DNA from: CAYXPG01 sp964564845
Lineage (GTDB): Bacteria; Planctomycetota; Phycisphaerae; Sedimentisphaerales; Anaerobacaceae
Direction: 5' to 3'
NCBI GenBank assembly: GCA_964564845.1
Contig: CAZMCN010000015.1
Coordinates: forward strand, 1 to 24,554
DNA length: 24,554 nucleotides
The notes beneath the pieces were generated by a model. It searched no databases, was not told the origin of the DNA, and saw only the letters and a program-made list of their open reading frames with translations. Made by a program: the position numbers and the translations under genes. Positions 1 through 7,848 of the stretch are shown here, piece after piece (position 1 is the stretch's first letter; each line of letters starts with the position of its first letter).

Positions 1-2
1 AT

Positions 3-470
3 TATGAAAAAACAATCACCTTTACAGGTGAACCGGCCGCCGCATTGGATATTGCTAAAAATACCTTTCTTCCTAACGGTTACCTGATTTCTGAAAGCAC
101 AGATAACTCGATTACCCTTAAAGGAAATAACCTTTTCTGGCTGCAACAGCAAAATAATCCTTTAATCGGTATTTCTAAAGTCAATATTCGAGTTGAAAAC
201 AGTACCGTTTCGCTAAAGGCTGAGCTTGGAAATATAACCAAAGTTATAATATTTCTAATCGCTTTTATAGTAGTTTTAGCATTACTAACGGTTATAATTT
301 TTGCGATAGTATTCGCCGGCAAAGAGAATGGGCCGAATGTTATTCTATTATCATTGCTCCCGCTTGCACCCTGGCCGGTCCTTGCACCTCTGATTTTTTT
401 CTTCCTAAAATATAGAACCTGCAAAGCGCTTGATATATTAGTGAATAACATTACAACAAATAATTTGTAA
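3..470 (+). CDS. Membrane protein of unknown function, 5' end cut off by the window
   Basis: The reading frame is open from the window edge (first in-frame codon at base 3) to TAA at 468-470, so only the C-terminal 155 or so residues are visible. A TTG at 45 could be called as a start, but the frame reads on upstream with protein-like sequence (YEKTITFTGEPAAALDIAK), so I treat the gene as truncated by the edge. The first part is soluble and beta-rich in appearance. It is followed by two hydrophobic stretches, around FLIAFIVVLALLTVIIFAIV and around LLSLLPLAPWPVLAPLIFFF, which should be transmembrane helices, and then a short polar tail. I do not recognise the family. The next small ORF begins 5 to 14 bases downstream, so the two may be cotranscribed. 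Confidence 0.6.
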   Translation, partial: YEKTITFTGEPAAALDIAKNTFLPNGYLISESTDNSITLKGNNLFWLQQQNNPLIGISKVNIRVENSTVSLKAELGNITKVIIFLIAFIVVLALLTVIIFAIVFAGKENGPNVILLSLLPLAPWPVLAPLIFFFLKYRTCKALDILVNNITTNNL

Positions 471-484
471 TTTTCTTGCTAAAA

Positions 485-790
485 ATGACACTTGAAGAAT
501 ACCTGGAAAAAATATCTAATTTCGCTGACAACGATTATGGACAAATGGTTAGAAAGCAGTTTGCCGACATTAAAGGTTCAGCAGAGCTGGCTATGCTTGC
601 CAGCCCTACTGGCGATGAACTTGCCCAGCTCAAAAAAGCAATTGCCATACTGACAAAAGCTGAAAAAGAAAATGCCAGCGAATTAACCGATAAGCAAATT
701 CAGACTATCGCAGCCGACGCCGGTATTGACCCGGCCAATTTCGCAATCTTTATTAACGGCTACGCCCTGCATTGCAAACGAGTTTCGTGA
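485..790 (+). CDS. Small hypothetical protein upstream of rpsP
   Basis: This is a 101-residue ORF from ATG 485 (MTLEEYLEK). A TTG at 476 would add three residues. Neither start has a good Shine-Dalgarno sequence. The product looks soluble and mostly helical, rich in Ala, Glu and Lys, with no signal peptide or membrane segment. Two cysteine-free helical blocks are followed by a C-terminal segment containing the only cysteine (ALHCKRVS). I do not recognise a domain. The stop codon at 788-790 lies inside a small hairpin (786-810), and rpsP starts 55 bases further on. It is probably a real gene because the amino-acid composition and length are protein-like and nothing on the other strand competes, but function is unknown. 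Confidence 0.5.
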   Translation: MTLEEYLEKISNFADNDYGQMVRKQFADIKGSAELAMLASPTGDELAQLKKAIAILTKAEKENASELTDKQIQTIAADAGIDPANFAIFINGYALHCKRVS

Positions 791-845
791 TTTGCAGCGG
801 GTAAATCACGGAAATTGATTATAACTGTTAACGAAAGGACAAATT

Positions 846-1400
846 ATGGCAGTAAAGTTGAGAATGACCCGGATGGGCAGACGGCACCGGCCGTTCTTTA
901 GAATCAATGCAGTCGAATCGCGCAGCCCGCGGGACGGCAAAATACTGGAAAAGCTGGGCCATTACGACCCGGTTGAAAAAGACCCACAAAAACAAATTGT
1001 CCTCAATCTCGAACGGGTAAGACACTGGCTCGACAATGGTGCGATACCTTCCGATACGGTCTCGCAAATCCTGCTTCGCTGCGGTATAAAAAATAAATAT
1101 GCCGAAGAAAAAACCGCCCGCAGGGCACGCGCCAAGGCACAGGCACGCGCTAAAGGCAAATTCTTTACTAAAGCTGAAAAAATAGCCCTTGAAAAGGCGG
1201 CACAGGAAGAAGGAAAAAAGGCCAAGTCGCCGGCGCAGGCAAAACCTGAACCACAAGTTGAGCCTGAAGCCGAAGCTAAGCCGGAAGCAGAAACTAAGGT
1301 AGAAGAAAAGGCCGAGGCAGAACCCGAAGCAGAAGCTAAACCTGAAGCCGAAGAACAACCGGCTTCGGACGAAAAGACCGATACAAGTGATGAGAATTGA
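846..1400 (+). CDS. rpsP: 30S ribosomal protein S16 with long acidic C-terminal extension
   Basis: S16 is a primary-binding protein of the small ribosomal subunit. Residues 1-85 carry the family signature: MAVKLRMTRMGRRHRPFFRI, then the SRSPRDGKILEKLGHYDP segment and the WLDNGAIPSDTV segment. Typical bacterial S16 is about 80-90 residues; this one is 184. The extra hundred residues start with a basic Ala/Arg/Lys stretch (90-115) and end with a repetitive acidic Pro-Glu-Ala-Lys tail (about 130-184, units such as PEAEAKPEAE). Start ATG 846 has a purine-rich GAAAGGA about six bases upstream. The 3' end overlaps trmD by 11 bases, so the two are translationally coupled. Identification is certain for the core; the role of the tail is unknown. 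Confidence 0.96.
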   Translation: MAVKLRMTRMGRRHRPFFRINAVESRSPRDGKILEKLGHYDPVEKDPQKQIVLNLERVRHWLDNGAIPSDTVSQILLRCGIKNKYAEEKTARRARAKAQARAKGKFFTKAEKIALEKAAQEEGKKAKSPAQAKPEPQVEPEAEAKPEAETKVEEKAEAEPEAEAKPEAEEQPASDEKTDTSDEN

Positions 1401-2082
1401 TATTCTTACACTTTTTCCGGAGATGTTTGAATCGCTTCTGAGCTGCTCGATATTAAAGAGGGCTCAGGACAGGGCGCTGGTAGATATTGTTCTTACAAAT
1501 ATAAGAGATTTTGCCGCTGACAGTTATAACAAGGTTGATGACAAGCCTTACGGGGGCGGGGCAGGTATGGTTATGATGCCGCAGCCGCTCTTCGATTGCT
1601 TCGAATATGTCGAAAAGCTCCAGCCTAAAACCGGACGCGCCATACTATTAACGCCGCAGGGCGAAAAATTCGACCAGGCAAAGGCCGTTGAATTAAGCGT
1701 CGAAGAACGGCTCATCTTAATCTCGGGCCGATACGAAGGTTTCGATGAGCGAATCCGAATCGGCCTTGGTGCCGAGCAAATATCAATCGGCGATTATATT
1801 CTCAGCGGCGGCGAACTGGCGGCTATGGTAATCATCGACGCAGTGGTCAGGTTATTAGCCGGTGCCCTCGGCGATGAAAACTCAGCAAAGGACGACTCTT
1901 TCAGCCAAGGCCTGCTGGAGTATCCGCAATACACAAGGCCGGAGGTTTTTCGCGATATGAAGGTACCTGCTGTTCTCTTGAGCGGCGACCACGCCAAAAT
2001 AGCCCGGTGGCGTCGCCAACAGGCCCTTGAGCGTACAAAAAAATACCGTCCCGATTTGTTAGACAACAACGATAACCATTAG
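1390..2082 (+). CDS. trmD: tRNA (guanine-N1)-methyltransferase
   Basis: TrmD methylates G37 next to the anticodon of a subset of tRNAs using S-adenosylmethionine, which prevents +1 frameshifting. The 230-residue product begins MRIDILTLFPEMF, as in the family. It has the glycine-rich KPYGGGAGMVMMPQP loop, the trefoil-knot cofactor motifs LISGRYEGFDERI and SIGDYILSGGELAAM, and the LLEYPQYTRP substrate segment. ATG 1390 is preferred over GTG 1387 because it gives the canonical N-terminus. It overlaps the end of rpsP by 11 bases. In many bacteria rimM lies between rpsP and trmD; here it is absent. Its length matches the family (about 230-260). Confidence 0.96.
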   Translation: MRIDILTLFPEMFESLLSCSILKRAQDRALVDIVLTNIRDFAADSYNKVDDKPYGGGAGMVMMPQPLFDCFEYVEKLQPKTGRAILLTPQGEKFDQAKAVELSVEERLILISGRYEGFDERIRIGLGAEQISIGDYILSGGELAAMVIIDAVVRLLAGALGDENSAKDDSFSQGLLEYPQYTRPEVFRDMKVPAVLLSGDHAKIARWRRQQALERTKKYRPDLLDNNDNH

Positions 2083-2112
2083 GACGAAATAACGCAACTT
2101 TTGAAAAGTTAC

Positions 2113-2140
2113 TTGTTTTCAGTACAAAAATGGTTATACT
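2113..2140 (+). promoter_or_regulatory. Possible sigma-70 promoter for rplS
   Basis: TTGTTT at 2113-2118 and TATACT at 2135-2140 are separated by 16 bases, and lie in the 134-base gap between trmD and rplS. The -10 is a good match and the -35 is moderate. The expected start is near 2147, giving a leader of about 70 bases before the rplS GTG. This would let rplS-yraN-tatD be transcribed independently of rpsP-trmD. Confidence 0.4.
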
Positions 2141-2216
2141 GTACAATTCAAATAAGATTAAGTCGATGAATTGCTAATTACGGGCTGCTAAATACAAAAA
2201 AATAGGAGATTGACCA

Positions 2217-2585
2217 GTGAAAACAGAATTGCTGGATGCTGTTGAAAGCAAAAGTATCAAAAAGAATATACCGCATTTTGAGATAGGCGATACAGTCGAT
2301 GTCCGTTGCAGAATCAGGGAAGGCAGCAAGGAGCGGATTCAGGTATTTACTGGTATCGTGATAGCCCGCAAAGGACGTGGTATTAACGAGACCTTTACAG
2401 TGAGGCGGGTTGTGGGCAATGAGGGCGTGGAGAGAATATTCCCGCTTCACTCGCCGAACGTGATGGATATAAAGCCGATTCGAAGCGGTAAAACAAGGCG
2501 TGCAAAGCTGTATTTCCTTCGAAGACGGACGGGCAAAGCGGTCAAACTTTCACAACGCCACAGTGAGCACACCATTTCAAAATAA
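2217..2585 (+). CDS. rplS: 50S ribosomal protein L19
   Basis: L19 sits at the interface of the two ribosomal subunits. The 122-residue product has the family core: FEIGDTVDVRCRIREGSKER, then IQVFTGIVIARKGRGINETF, then TVRRVVGNEGVERIFPLHSP, and the terminal AKLYFLRRRTGKAVK. Length is close to the usual 115-120. The start is GTG 2217, preceded by AGGAG about 9 bases upstream (2203-2207 region), and it gives an N-terminus of normal length. The yraN gene begins 19 bases after the stop. Confidence 0.95.
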   Translation: MKTELLDAVESKSIKKNIPHFEIGDTVDVRCRIREGSKERIQVFTGIVIARKGRGINETFTVRRVVGNEGVERIFPLHSPNVMDIKPIRSGKTRRAKLYFLRRRTGKAVKLSQRHSEHTISK

Positions 2586-2604
2586 CGCCGGAGGGACACA
2601 GGAA

Positions 2605-3003
2605 TTGCTTCCTTTGCTGCTCAATAGAAGTCGTCTGCTCAGCGATGCCGAACTGCTCGGGCGATGGGGCGAGAAGCGCTGCGAAAAATTCCTTAAAAGA
2701 AAAGGCCTTAAAACCCTTACCCGAAATTTTTCCTGCAAGGTCGGCGAAATCGACCTGATTATGGTTTCTCCCGGCAGCGCTATTGTTTTTGTCGAGGTAA
2801 AGACCAGGGCCGATGAAAGCCTGACACCAACCGAGGAAGTTATTACTTTATCAAAACAGCATAAATTGAAAAGGACCGCACGGTACTTTCTCGCAGCGAA
2901 CAATATAGAAGCCAGGCCATACCGCTTTGATGTCGTTGCGATAGTACTCGGCAAAACCGGCGCTGTACAAATAAGACATTACGAAAACGCTTTTGTGATG
3001 TAA
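2605..3003 (+). CDS. yraN: YraN/UPF0102 family endonuclease-like protein
   Basis: This family has a restriction-endonuclease-like (PD-(D/E)xK) fold and is usually found near ribosomal protein and DNA-processing genes; its precise role is unsettled. The conserved block is visible: LGRWGEKRCEKFLKRKG, LTRNFSCKVGEIDLI, then IVFVEVKTR. These supply the acidic residues and lysine of the predicted active site, and the FDVVAIVL strand follows. An ATG at 2500 lies inside rplS and would add 35 residues unlike the family. I prefer TTG 2605, which has GGAGGG nine bases upstream, follows the rplS stop and gives 132 residues, about the family length. The next gene starts five bases after this stop. Confidence 0.87.
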   Translation: MLPLLLNRSRLLSDAELLGRWGEKRCEKFLKRKGLKTLTRNFSCKVGEIDLIMVSPGSAIVFVEVKTRADESLTPTEEVITLSKQHKLKRTARYFLAANNIEARPYRFDVVAIVLGKTGAVQIRHYENAFVM

Positions 3004-3008
3004 AAACA

Positions 3009-3788
3009 ATGGAACTGATTGATACACATTGTCATTTGACATTTGAGCAGTTAATCGGTGTTCTCGAGCAGGTTTTGCAACGCAGCATAGCTGCGGGGAT
3101 AACCGGCTGGATAACAGTAGGCACCGATTCGCAGCAGAACCGGAAAGTCATCGAAATCGCCGAGAAGTATGAAAATATGTACGCTGCTGTTGGAATTCAC
3201 CCCCACGATGCCAAGACTGTAACCGCCGAGACAATCAAGCAATTAAAGGAGCTTGCGCAAAATAAAAAGGTCGTTGCTATTGGCGAAACAGGGCTGGATT
3301 TTCATTACAATTTGTCCGGACGACCGGTTCAGAGGAGGGTCTTCGCCGCCCAGCTTAAGCTCGCTGCCGAGATGAATCTGCCGGTGATTATCCATTCGAG
3401 GGGGGCCTTCGATGAGACTGTGGATATTTTGGAGCACTTCGGCAGTGGTGTTAGAAAGGTTGTTTTTCACTGTTTCAGCTATTCGCCCAGGCAGGCAAAG
3501 ATGGTTTTGGATAGGGGTTACTACATCTCTTTTAGCGGCGTAGTTACCTTCAAAAACGCATCTTTGGCCCGCCAGAGCGCTAAAATCGTCCCGACTGAGA
3601 GATTGATGATTGAGACAGACTGTCCGTATATGTCGCCTGAGCCGATGCGAAAGCAGAAAATAAATGAGCCGGCCCTTATGGTTCACACCGCAAGATGCCT
3701 GGCCGAGTTAAAGCAAATGGACTTGCCCGATTTCGCAGAAGCGGTAACCGCCACCAGCAAGGCCTTTTTCGCCCTGCCGCAAGACTAA
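3009..3788 (+). CDS. tatD: TatD family metal-dependent hydrolase (DNase)
   Basis: TatD proteins are two-metal TIM-barrel hydrolases with 3'-5' exonuclease activity on DNA or RNA. The 259-residue product carries every signature: DTHCHL at residues 5-10 (first metal ligands), GIHPHDA, IGETGLDFHY with the bridging Glu, PVIIHSRGAFDET, KVVFHCFSYS, and the terminal IETDCPYMSPEPMR with the catalytic Asp. Length is normal (about 255-265). ATG 3009 lies five bases after yraN, with no clear Shine-Dalgarno, so translation is probably coupled. The gene closes the rplS-yraN-tatD group. I see no intrinsic terminator immediately after it. Confidence 0.94.
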   Translation: MELIDTHCHLTFEQLIGVLEQVLQRSIAAGITGWITVGTDSQQNRKVIEIAEKYENMYAAVGIHPHDAKTVTAETIKQLKELAQNKKVVAIGETGLDFHYNLSGRPVQRRVFAAQLKLAAEMNLPVIIHSRGAFDETVDILEHFGSGVRKVVFHCFSYSPRQAKMVLDRGYYISFSGVVTFKNASLARQSAKIVPTERLMIETDCPYMSPEPMRKQKINEPALMVHTARCLAELKQMDLPDFAEAVTATSKAFFALPQD

Positions 3789-3932
3789 AGAAAGCGTCCA
3801 GATTACCCAAAACCCCAGAGCTAATACACAAATTCTGACGTTGCTTTGTTGCTACCAGTCCTATCTAACCAAGTGTCCAAAACGCCAAGAAATGGCTTTA
3901 ACAGTACTGAAACAGTGTTTTTTCCGCATAAC

Positions 3933-3962
3933 TTGACTTTTTGGCAAATCGGACTATATATT
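3933..3962 (+). promoter_or_regulatory. Sigma-70 promoter for the dnaG-rpoD unit
   Basis: TTGACT at 3933-3938 is followed 18 bases later by TATATT at 3957-3962 (or 16 bases later by TATATA at 3955-3960). This is the best promoter match in the 369-base interval between tatD and dnaG. The expected start near 3969 leaves a leader of about 190 bases before the chosen dnaG start. Confidence 0.6.
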
Positions 3963-3968
3963 AATAGA

Positions 3969-4110
3969 CAGCCATTTATCAATGGAGGTTTGAGGCTAAT
4001 TTGCCCCCTGGTGGGGAAAAATGAGGCAACTCGCAGCCTCAGGGTATTACGAGCAAGTGGACAGGGTGGGCCAATTGCAGTTTCAGGTGTGGTCTGAGAC
4101 GTTTTGTTGT
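3969..4110 (+). promoter_or_regulatory. Structured RNA leader ahead of dnaG (possible attenuator or small RNA)
   Basis: Four hairpins lie in succession downstream of the promoter. They are CCATT/AATGG (3972-3985), CCCC/GGGG with a TGGT loop (4005-4016), TGAGGC/GCCTCA (4022-4041), and GTTTCAG/CTGAGAC with one G-U pair (4080-4100). The last is followed by a T-rich GTTTTGTTGT. A second copy of TGAGGC at 3991-3996 could pair with the same GCCTCA, giving mutually exclusive folds. I recognise no known RNA family. The first 145 bases of this gap (3789-3932) hold nothing I can identify. Confidence 0.35.
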
Positions 4111-4149
4111 AGAAAAATGAGGGTTTGGGGAACCATAAGCGATTTGTAG
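4021..4149 (+). CDS. Possible 42-residue upstream ORF in the dnaG leader
   Basis: ATG 4021 follows GGTGGGG (4010-4016) by four bases and opens a 42-codon frame ending at TAG 4147-4149, eight bases before the proposed dnaG ATG. It begins MRQLAASGYYEQVDRVG. It overlaps the hairpins of the leader, so its translation would disrupt them. It has no recognisable domain and could be a chance ORF; its value is as a possible leader peptide or coupling ORF. Confidence 0.25.
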   Translation: MRQLAASGYYEQVDRVGQLQFQVWSETFCCRKMRVWGTISDL

Positions 4150-4157
4150 CGGTGGAT

Positions 4158-5951
4158 ATGCCGGTAACGTTTGACAATAATATGATTTATCAGGTTCAGC
4201 AGGCCAACGACATCGTTGACATCGTAAGCGAGCATATCAGTTTGGCCAAAAAAGGGCGGGAGATGGTCGGGTTGTGCCCTTTCCACGACGACCATAAACC
4301 GAGCCTGTATGTCAACAGCGCCAAGCAGATATTTAAGTGTTTTGCCTGCGGTGCCGGCGGTGATGTGTTCAAGTTTGTTCAGATGCGCGAAAACCTCACC
4401 TTCCCACAGGCGATAGAAAGACTGGCCGAACGCACAGGCATAAAACTAAAAAAACTCAAAACTCAAGACTCAAAACCCAAAACCATTGATATTGACCCAA
4501 ACAAACTGGCAAAGGTCAATGCCTGGGCATCAGAACATTTCCACGAGAACCTGATGGACGAACAAAAGGGAAAATCCACCCGTGATTACATCGCCAAAAG
4601 AAAGATACCACCGGATAGTGTGAAAAAATGGCAGCTCGGCCTGGCCCTTTCGCGAAATGATTTACTCGAGGCTGCCGAAGCCCGCAGGATACCGGTAAAA
4701 CTTTTGGCTCAGGCTGGTCTTGTTACAGGTCAGGCCCCCGGCCTGGGCGATAAATTTGTAAACCGCCTGATGTTTCCAATCACCGATGTTACCGGGCGTA
4801 TAATCGGTTTCGGCGGACGAACCCTGGATGAAAAAGGCGCCAAATACATAAACTCACCGGCGACGGCTTTGTTTGACAAAAGCAATTCGCTCTATGGCCT
4901 GCAGCAGGCCAGACACGGCATTGTCTCTTCGGCAACAGCAGTGGTCGTCGAGGGCTATACCGACTGCATAATGGCGCACACTAAAGGCTGCGAAAACGTC
5001 GTTGCAACACTGGGCACAAGTTTTACGAGAGGCCACGCGCGAATCCTGAGGCGATATTCGAAAAAGATTGTTCTGGTTTTCGACAGTGACACTGCAGGCA
5101 TTGAAGCGGCCAACAGGGCGCTCGATGTGTGCCTCTCGCAACATATAAATATCAAACTTGCCTCGGTACCGCAGGGCAAAGACCCGTGTGATTTTCTGCT
5201 GGAGGCAGGCAAAGAGCCCTTCGAAAAGCTGGTTGAAGAAGCAGAAGATGTTTTCCGATTCAAATGGAACAGACTGACAGAAGCCTTCGGAACCGATGAA
5301 ACTTTTACCGGTAAGAAGGCGGCCGTCGAAGAATTCCTGCAAACAATCGTAGCAAGTATGCAGTCAGGTAATCTGGCGGCTATAGACAGAGGATTAATCG
5401 TTAATCGGCTCTCGGAAATTATCGGGCTTAGTACGAAAGAGATAAATGCCGAACTGGCAAAAAGACTCTCAAGGGCACAAAGGAGCGCGAGCTACAATAT
5501 CGAAAACCAAAAAGTAGTGAAAATAGACCTTGGGGAAGGATTCTTTGCCGCGGCACAGAGAGAAATTCTGGAAGTGTTGCTTAATGAGCCAAAACTTTTT
5601 GAGCTCGTAAAACAAAAAATTACAGCAGAGACTTTTGACGTGCCGATATTGAGCCAAACAGCATCTGTATTATTTGAAACGCTTAACAGCAGACCTGAAG
5701 CATCGCTGAAGGAAATACTGGCTAAAGCCGAATCGGTGCAAACAGGACGGTGTATTGTCCAATTGGCCCAGCAGGGAGAAGAAAAAGGAAATTTTCAATC
5801 TCGCTTAAAAGGGGCATTGAGTGCAATAGAACGCCACCGGGTTCGGCAAAAAAAGGGTGAGATAAAAACAATACAGGACCAGAGCCGGTTTTTGCGGGAT
5901 TTTTCTGAAAATACCGAAAAACAAAATCCGCATAACGTCGGTATGGTATAG
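4158..5951 (+). CDS. dnaG: DNA primase
   Basis: DnaG synthesises the RNA primers for lagging-strand replication. From ATG 4158 the protein has 597 residues, a normal length. The N-terminal CHC2 zinc-ribbon is intact, with C40, H43, C61 and C64 in LCPFHDDHKP and FKCFACGAGGDVF. The catalytic core follows, with the RxxGFGGR-type segment (IIGFGGRTLDEKG) and the Toprim motifs VVVEGYTD (about 260), VFDSDTAG (about 307) and DPCDFL (about 341). The C-terminal region is the likely helicase-binding part. A TTG at 4125 or GTG at 4152 could also be the start; neither has a better Shine-Dalgarno and the extra residues are not family-like. The gene is followed by rpoD, the classical primase-sigma pairing. 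Confidence 0.94.
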   Translation: MPVTFDNNMIYQVQQANDIVDIVSEHISLAKKGREMVGLCPFHDDHKPSLYVNSAKQIFKCFACGAGGDVFKFVQMRENLTFPQAIERLAERTGIKLKKLKTQDSKPKTIDIDPNKLAKVNAWASEHFHENLMDEQKGKSTRDYIAKRKIPPDSVKKWQLGLALSRNDLLEAAEARRIPVKLLAQAGLVTGQAPGLGDKFVNRLMFPITDVTGRIIGFGGRTLDEKGAKYINSPATALFDKSNSLYGLQQARHGIVSSATAVVVEGYTDCIMAHTKGCENVVATLGTSFTRGHARILRRYSKKIVLVFDSDTAGIEAANRALDVCLSQHINIKLASVPQGKDPCDFLLEAGKEPFEKLVEEAEDVFRFKWNRLTEAFGTDETFTGKKAAVEEFLQTIVASMQSGNLAAIDRGLIVNRLSEIIGLSTKEINAELAKRLSRAQRSASYNIENQKVVKIDLGEGFFAAAQREILEVLLNEPKLFELVKQKITAETFDVPILSQTASVLFETLNSRPEASLKEILAKAESVQTGRCIVQLAQQGEEKGNFQSRLKGALSAIERHRVRQKKGEIKTIQDQSRFLRDFSENTEKQNPHNVGMV

Positions 5952-6012
5952 CGAATGATTTCTTAATGGAATAAAAGTTAAACGATAATCAATCGACATT
6001 AGGTTACCCCAT

Positions 6013-7779
6013 ATGGGCAAAAAAAGTTTAAAAGCGAAAAAACCGGATAACGGCTCTAATAAGCCCAGGCCTGCCTCTGTATCTGCGCCGAGCACCCAGC
6101 CTAAAAATGCCGAACAGCAGATAAAAGCGATTATTGAAAGAGGCAGGGGAAAAGGATACCTCACTTATGACGAGATGAATGAGTATCTGCCCGAGGAAGC
6201 CGTCAGCCCCACCCGACTGGACAGCCTGCTGGCAACGCTTGGTGAAATGGGAATCACACTCCTTGACGAAGCTGATGTCCAAAAGCGGCCTGACGAAGGT
6301 TTCGAAGTGCCGGAAGAAACTTTGGAAGAAAGAGAAAGAAAGGAGCAGCTCAAAGAGGATGAACTGCTCGAAAAACAGCTCATCGGCGAACAGGTCGAAA
6401 AACGAATAGACGACCCTATTCGGATGTATTTAACCCAGATGGGCGAGATACCGCTGCTCTCAAGAAAAAATGAAATTGCTTTGGCAAGAAAAATCGAGTT
6501 GACCAGGATGGCTTTTCGCAGAAAAATGCTCGAAAGCGATTACTGCGCCAGAAACGCCATTGATATACTGCAGCAGGTTTACGAGGGGACATTATCCTTC
6601 GATAGAACGATGAAAATTAATACCGCTGAGAACCTCATAAGGAGCGTGATAAAGAAGCGAATGCCGGAGAACATTGAGACTGTAAATAAACTGATAAAGC
6701 TCAATCAAAAGCTGTTCAAGAACTCTCTGCAGGCCAAAGATGATACACAGGCAAGAAAAATGTTAAAGCGATTATACCGCAACAGAAGAAAAATCGCAAC
6801 GCTTCTGGAGGAGCTCAGCCTGCGAACCAGCAGAATCCAGCCGATGAAAAATAAACTCCAGGGCATCCGCCATAAAATGAAACAACTGGAGAATATTGTC
6901 AAAGACGGGCCCAACGGAGAGTATGCCACAGAAGATATTGAGGTAATCAAGCAGGAATTGGACGGGCTTGAGGAACTGGTGGTTGAGACACCAAAACAGC
7001 TTGAGAAAAGATTGAGAACAATCGACAGGGTGTTCGAGCAATATGAGCAAGCAAAGAGAGCTCTCTCGAGTGCGAACCTTAGACTGGTGGTTTCAATCGC
7101 AAAAAAATACCGCAACCGCGGCCTGAGTTTTCTCGATATAATTCAAGAGGGCAATACCGGGCTGATGCGTGCGGTGGATAAATATGAATATCGAAGAGGC
7201 TACAAATTCAGCACTTATGCGACCTGGTGGATTCGCCAGGCGATTACACGTGCGATTGCCGACCACGCCCGTACCATTCGAATCCCGGTGCATATGATAG
7301 AGACTATGAGCCGGCTGCGAAATGCCAGCAAAAATCTGCTTCAAAAACTGGGAAGAGAGCCGACAATTGAGGAAATCGCCGTTGAAGCCGAGATGACCAT
7401 TGAAGAGACCCGCCGGGTGCTTAAAATTTCAAAACATCCTATCAGTCTCGACAGGCCGATAGGTGAAAGTGAAGACAGCTACTTCGGCGATTTTATTGAA
7501 GATGACGATGTTGATTCGCCGGTGGCTTCTGCCACTCAGGGAATGCTCAGGGAAAGAATAGATGTTGTCCTCAAGACGCTTTCATATCGCGAGCGGGAGA
7601 TTATTAAACTCAGATATGGAATCGGTGACGGCTATACTTATACGCTGGAAGAGGTCGGCAGAATCTTCAAAGTTACGCGTGAGCGGGTCAGGCAGGTCGA
7701 GGCAAAGGCCATACGCAAGATGCAGCATCCGGTGAGGTCTCGAAAGCTCGAAGGCTTCCTGGAGCAAAAAACAGTATAA
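6013..7779 (+). CDS. rpoD: Primary RNA polymerase sigma factor (sigma-70/SigA)
   Basis: This is the 588-residue housekeeping sigma factor. Region 1.1-like sequence (about 30-95, including YLTYDEMNEYLP) is followed by region 1.2 (DDPIRMYLTQMGEIPLLSR). A charged non-conserved region fills residues 160-340. Region 2 runs from ANLRLVVSIAKKYRNRG (about 354) through FLDIIQEGNTGLMRAVDKYE to STYATWWIRQAITRAIADHA, the core-binding and -10 recognition helices. Region 3 is RIPVHMIETMSRLR onward. Region 4 ends with the -35 helix-turn-helix (LEEVGRIFKVTRERVRQVE, about 543). It lies 61 bases after dnaG with no promoter I can see, so it is cotranscribed, and it ends at a strong terminator. Promoters found in this window fit the consensus this factor should read. 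Confidence 0.97.
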   Translation: MGKKSLKAKKPDNGSNKPRPASVSAPSTQPKNAEQQIKAIIERGRGKGYLTYDEMNEYLPEEAVSPTRLDSLLATLGEMGITLLDEADVQKRPDEGFEVPEETLEERERKEQLKEDELLEKQLIGEQVEKRIDDPIRMYLTQMGEIPLLSRKNEIALARKIELTRMAFRRKMLESDYCARNAIDILQQVYEGTLSFDRTMKINTAENLIRSVIKKRMPENIETVNKLIKLNQKLFKNSLQAKDDTQARKMLKRLYRNRRKIATLLEELSLRTSRIQPMKNKLQGIRHKMKQLENIVKDGPNGEYATEDIEVIKQELDGLEELVVETPKQLEKRLRTIDRVFEQYEQAKRALSSANLRLVVSIAKKYRNRGLSFLDIIQEGNTGLMRAVDKYEYRRGYKFSTYATWWIRQAITRAIADHARTIRIPVHMIETMSRLRNASKNLLQKLGREPTIEEIAVEAEMTIEETRRVLKISKHPISLDRPIGESEDSYFGDFIEDDDVDSPVASATQGMLRERIDVVLKTLSYREREIIKLRYGIGDGYTYTLEEVGRIFKVTRERVRQVEAKAIRKMQHPVRSRKLEGFLEQKTV

Positions 7780-7816
7780 AAAGCACCGCACAATCAGCCG
7801 ACAGCATTATCAATAA

Positions 7817-7848
7817 GGGCATAAGGTTTAACTTATGCTCTTTTTTTT
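7817..7848 (+). terminator. Intrinsic terminator after rpoD
   Basis: The stem GGGCATAAG / CTTATGCTC (7817-7825 and 7832-7840, nine pairs with one G-U) has a six-base loop and is followed directly by eight T residues (7841-7848). It lies 37 bases after the rpoD stop and is a textbook rho-independent terminator ending the housekeeping block. Confidence 0.9.

Noticed and set aside
786..810. Hairpin CGTGATTT/AAATCACG after the small ORF upstream of rpsP
   Set aside because: Eight pairs but no T tract follows, so I do not call it a terminator; it may be chance or a processing site.
828..1358. 176-residue minus-strand ORF opposite rpsP
   Set aside because: It is the antisense of the repetitive acidic S16 tail, giving a Phe/Leu/Cys-rich low-complexity product; the plus-strand frame is unmistakable S16.
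1230..1375. DNA repeat array in the 3' part of rpsP
   Set aside because: The periodicity is explained by the repeated Pro-Glu-Ala-Lys codons of the tail; it is imperfect and in frame, not a tandem-repeat locus or CRISPR.
3846..4097. 83-residue plus-strand ORF between tatD and dnaG
   Set aside because: It spans the promoter and leader hairpins, has no ribosome site and no recognisable pattern.
3969..4110. SRP RNA, 6S RNA or tmRNA in the dnaG leader
   Set aside because: No GGAA-type SRP loop, no long bulged 6S hairpin and no tRNA-like ends; only a generic structured leader can be supported.
4854..5342. 162-residue minus-strand ORF inside dnaG
   Set aside because: Shadow of the Toprim-encoding region; no ribosome site and no family pattern.
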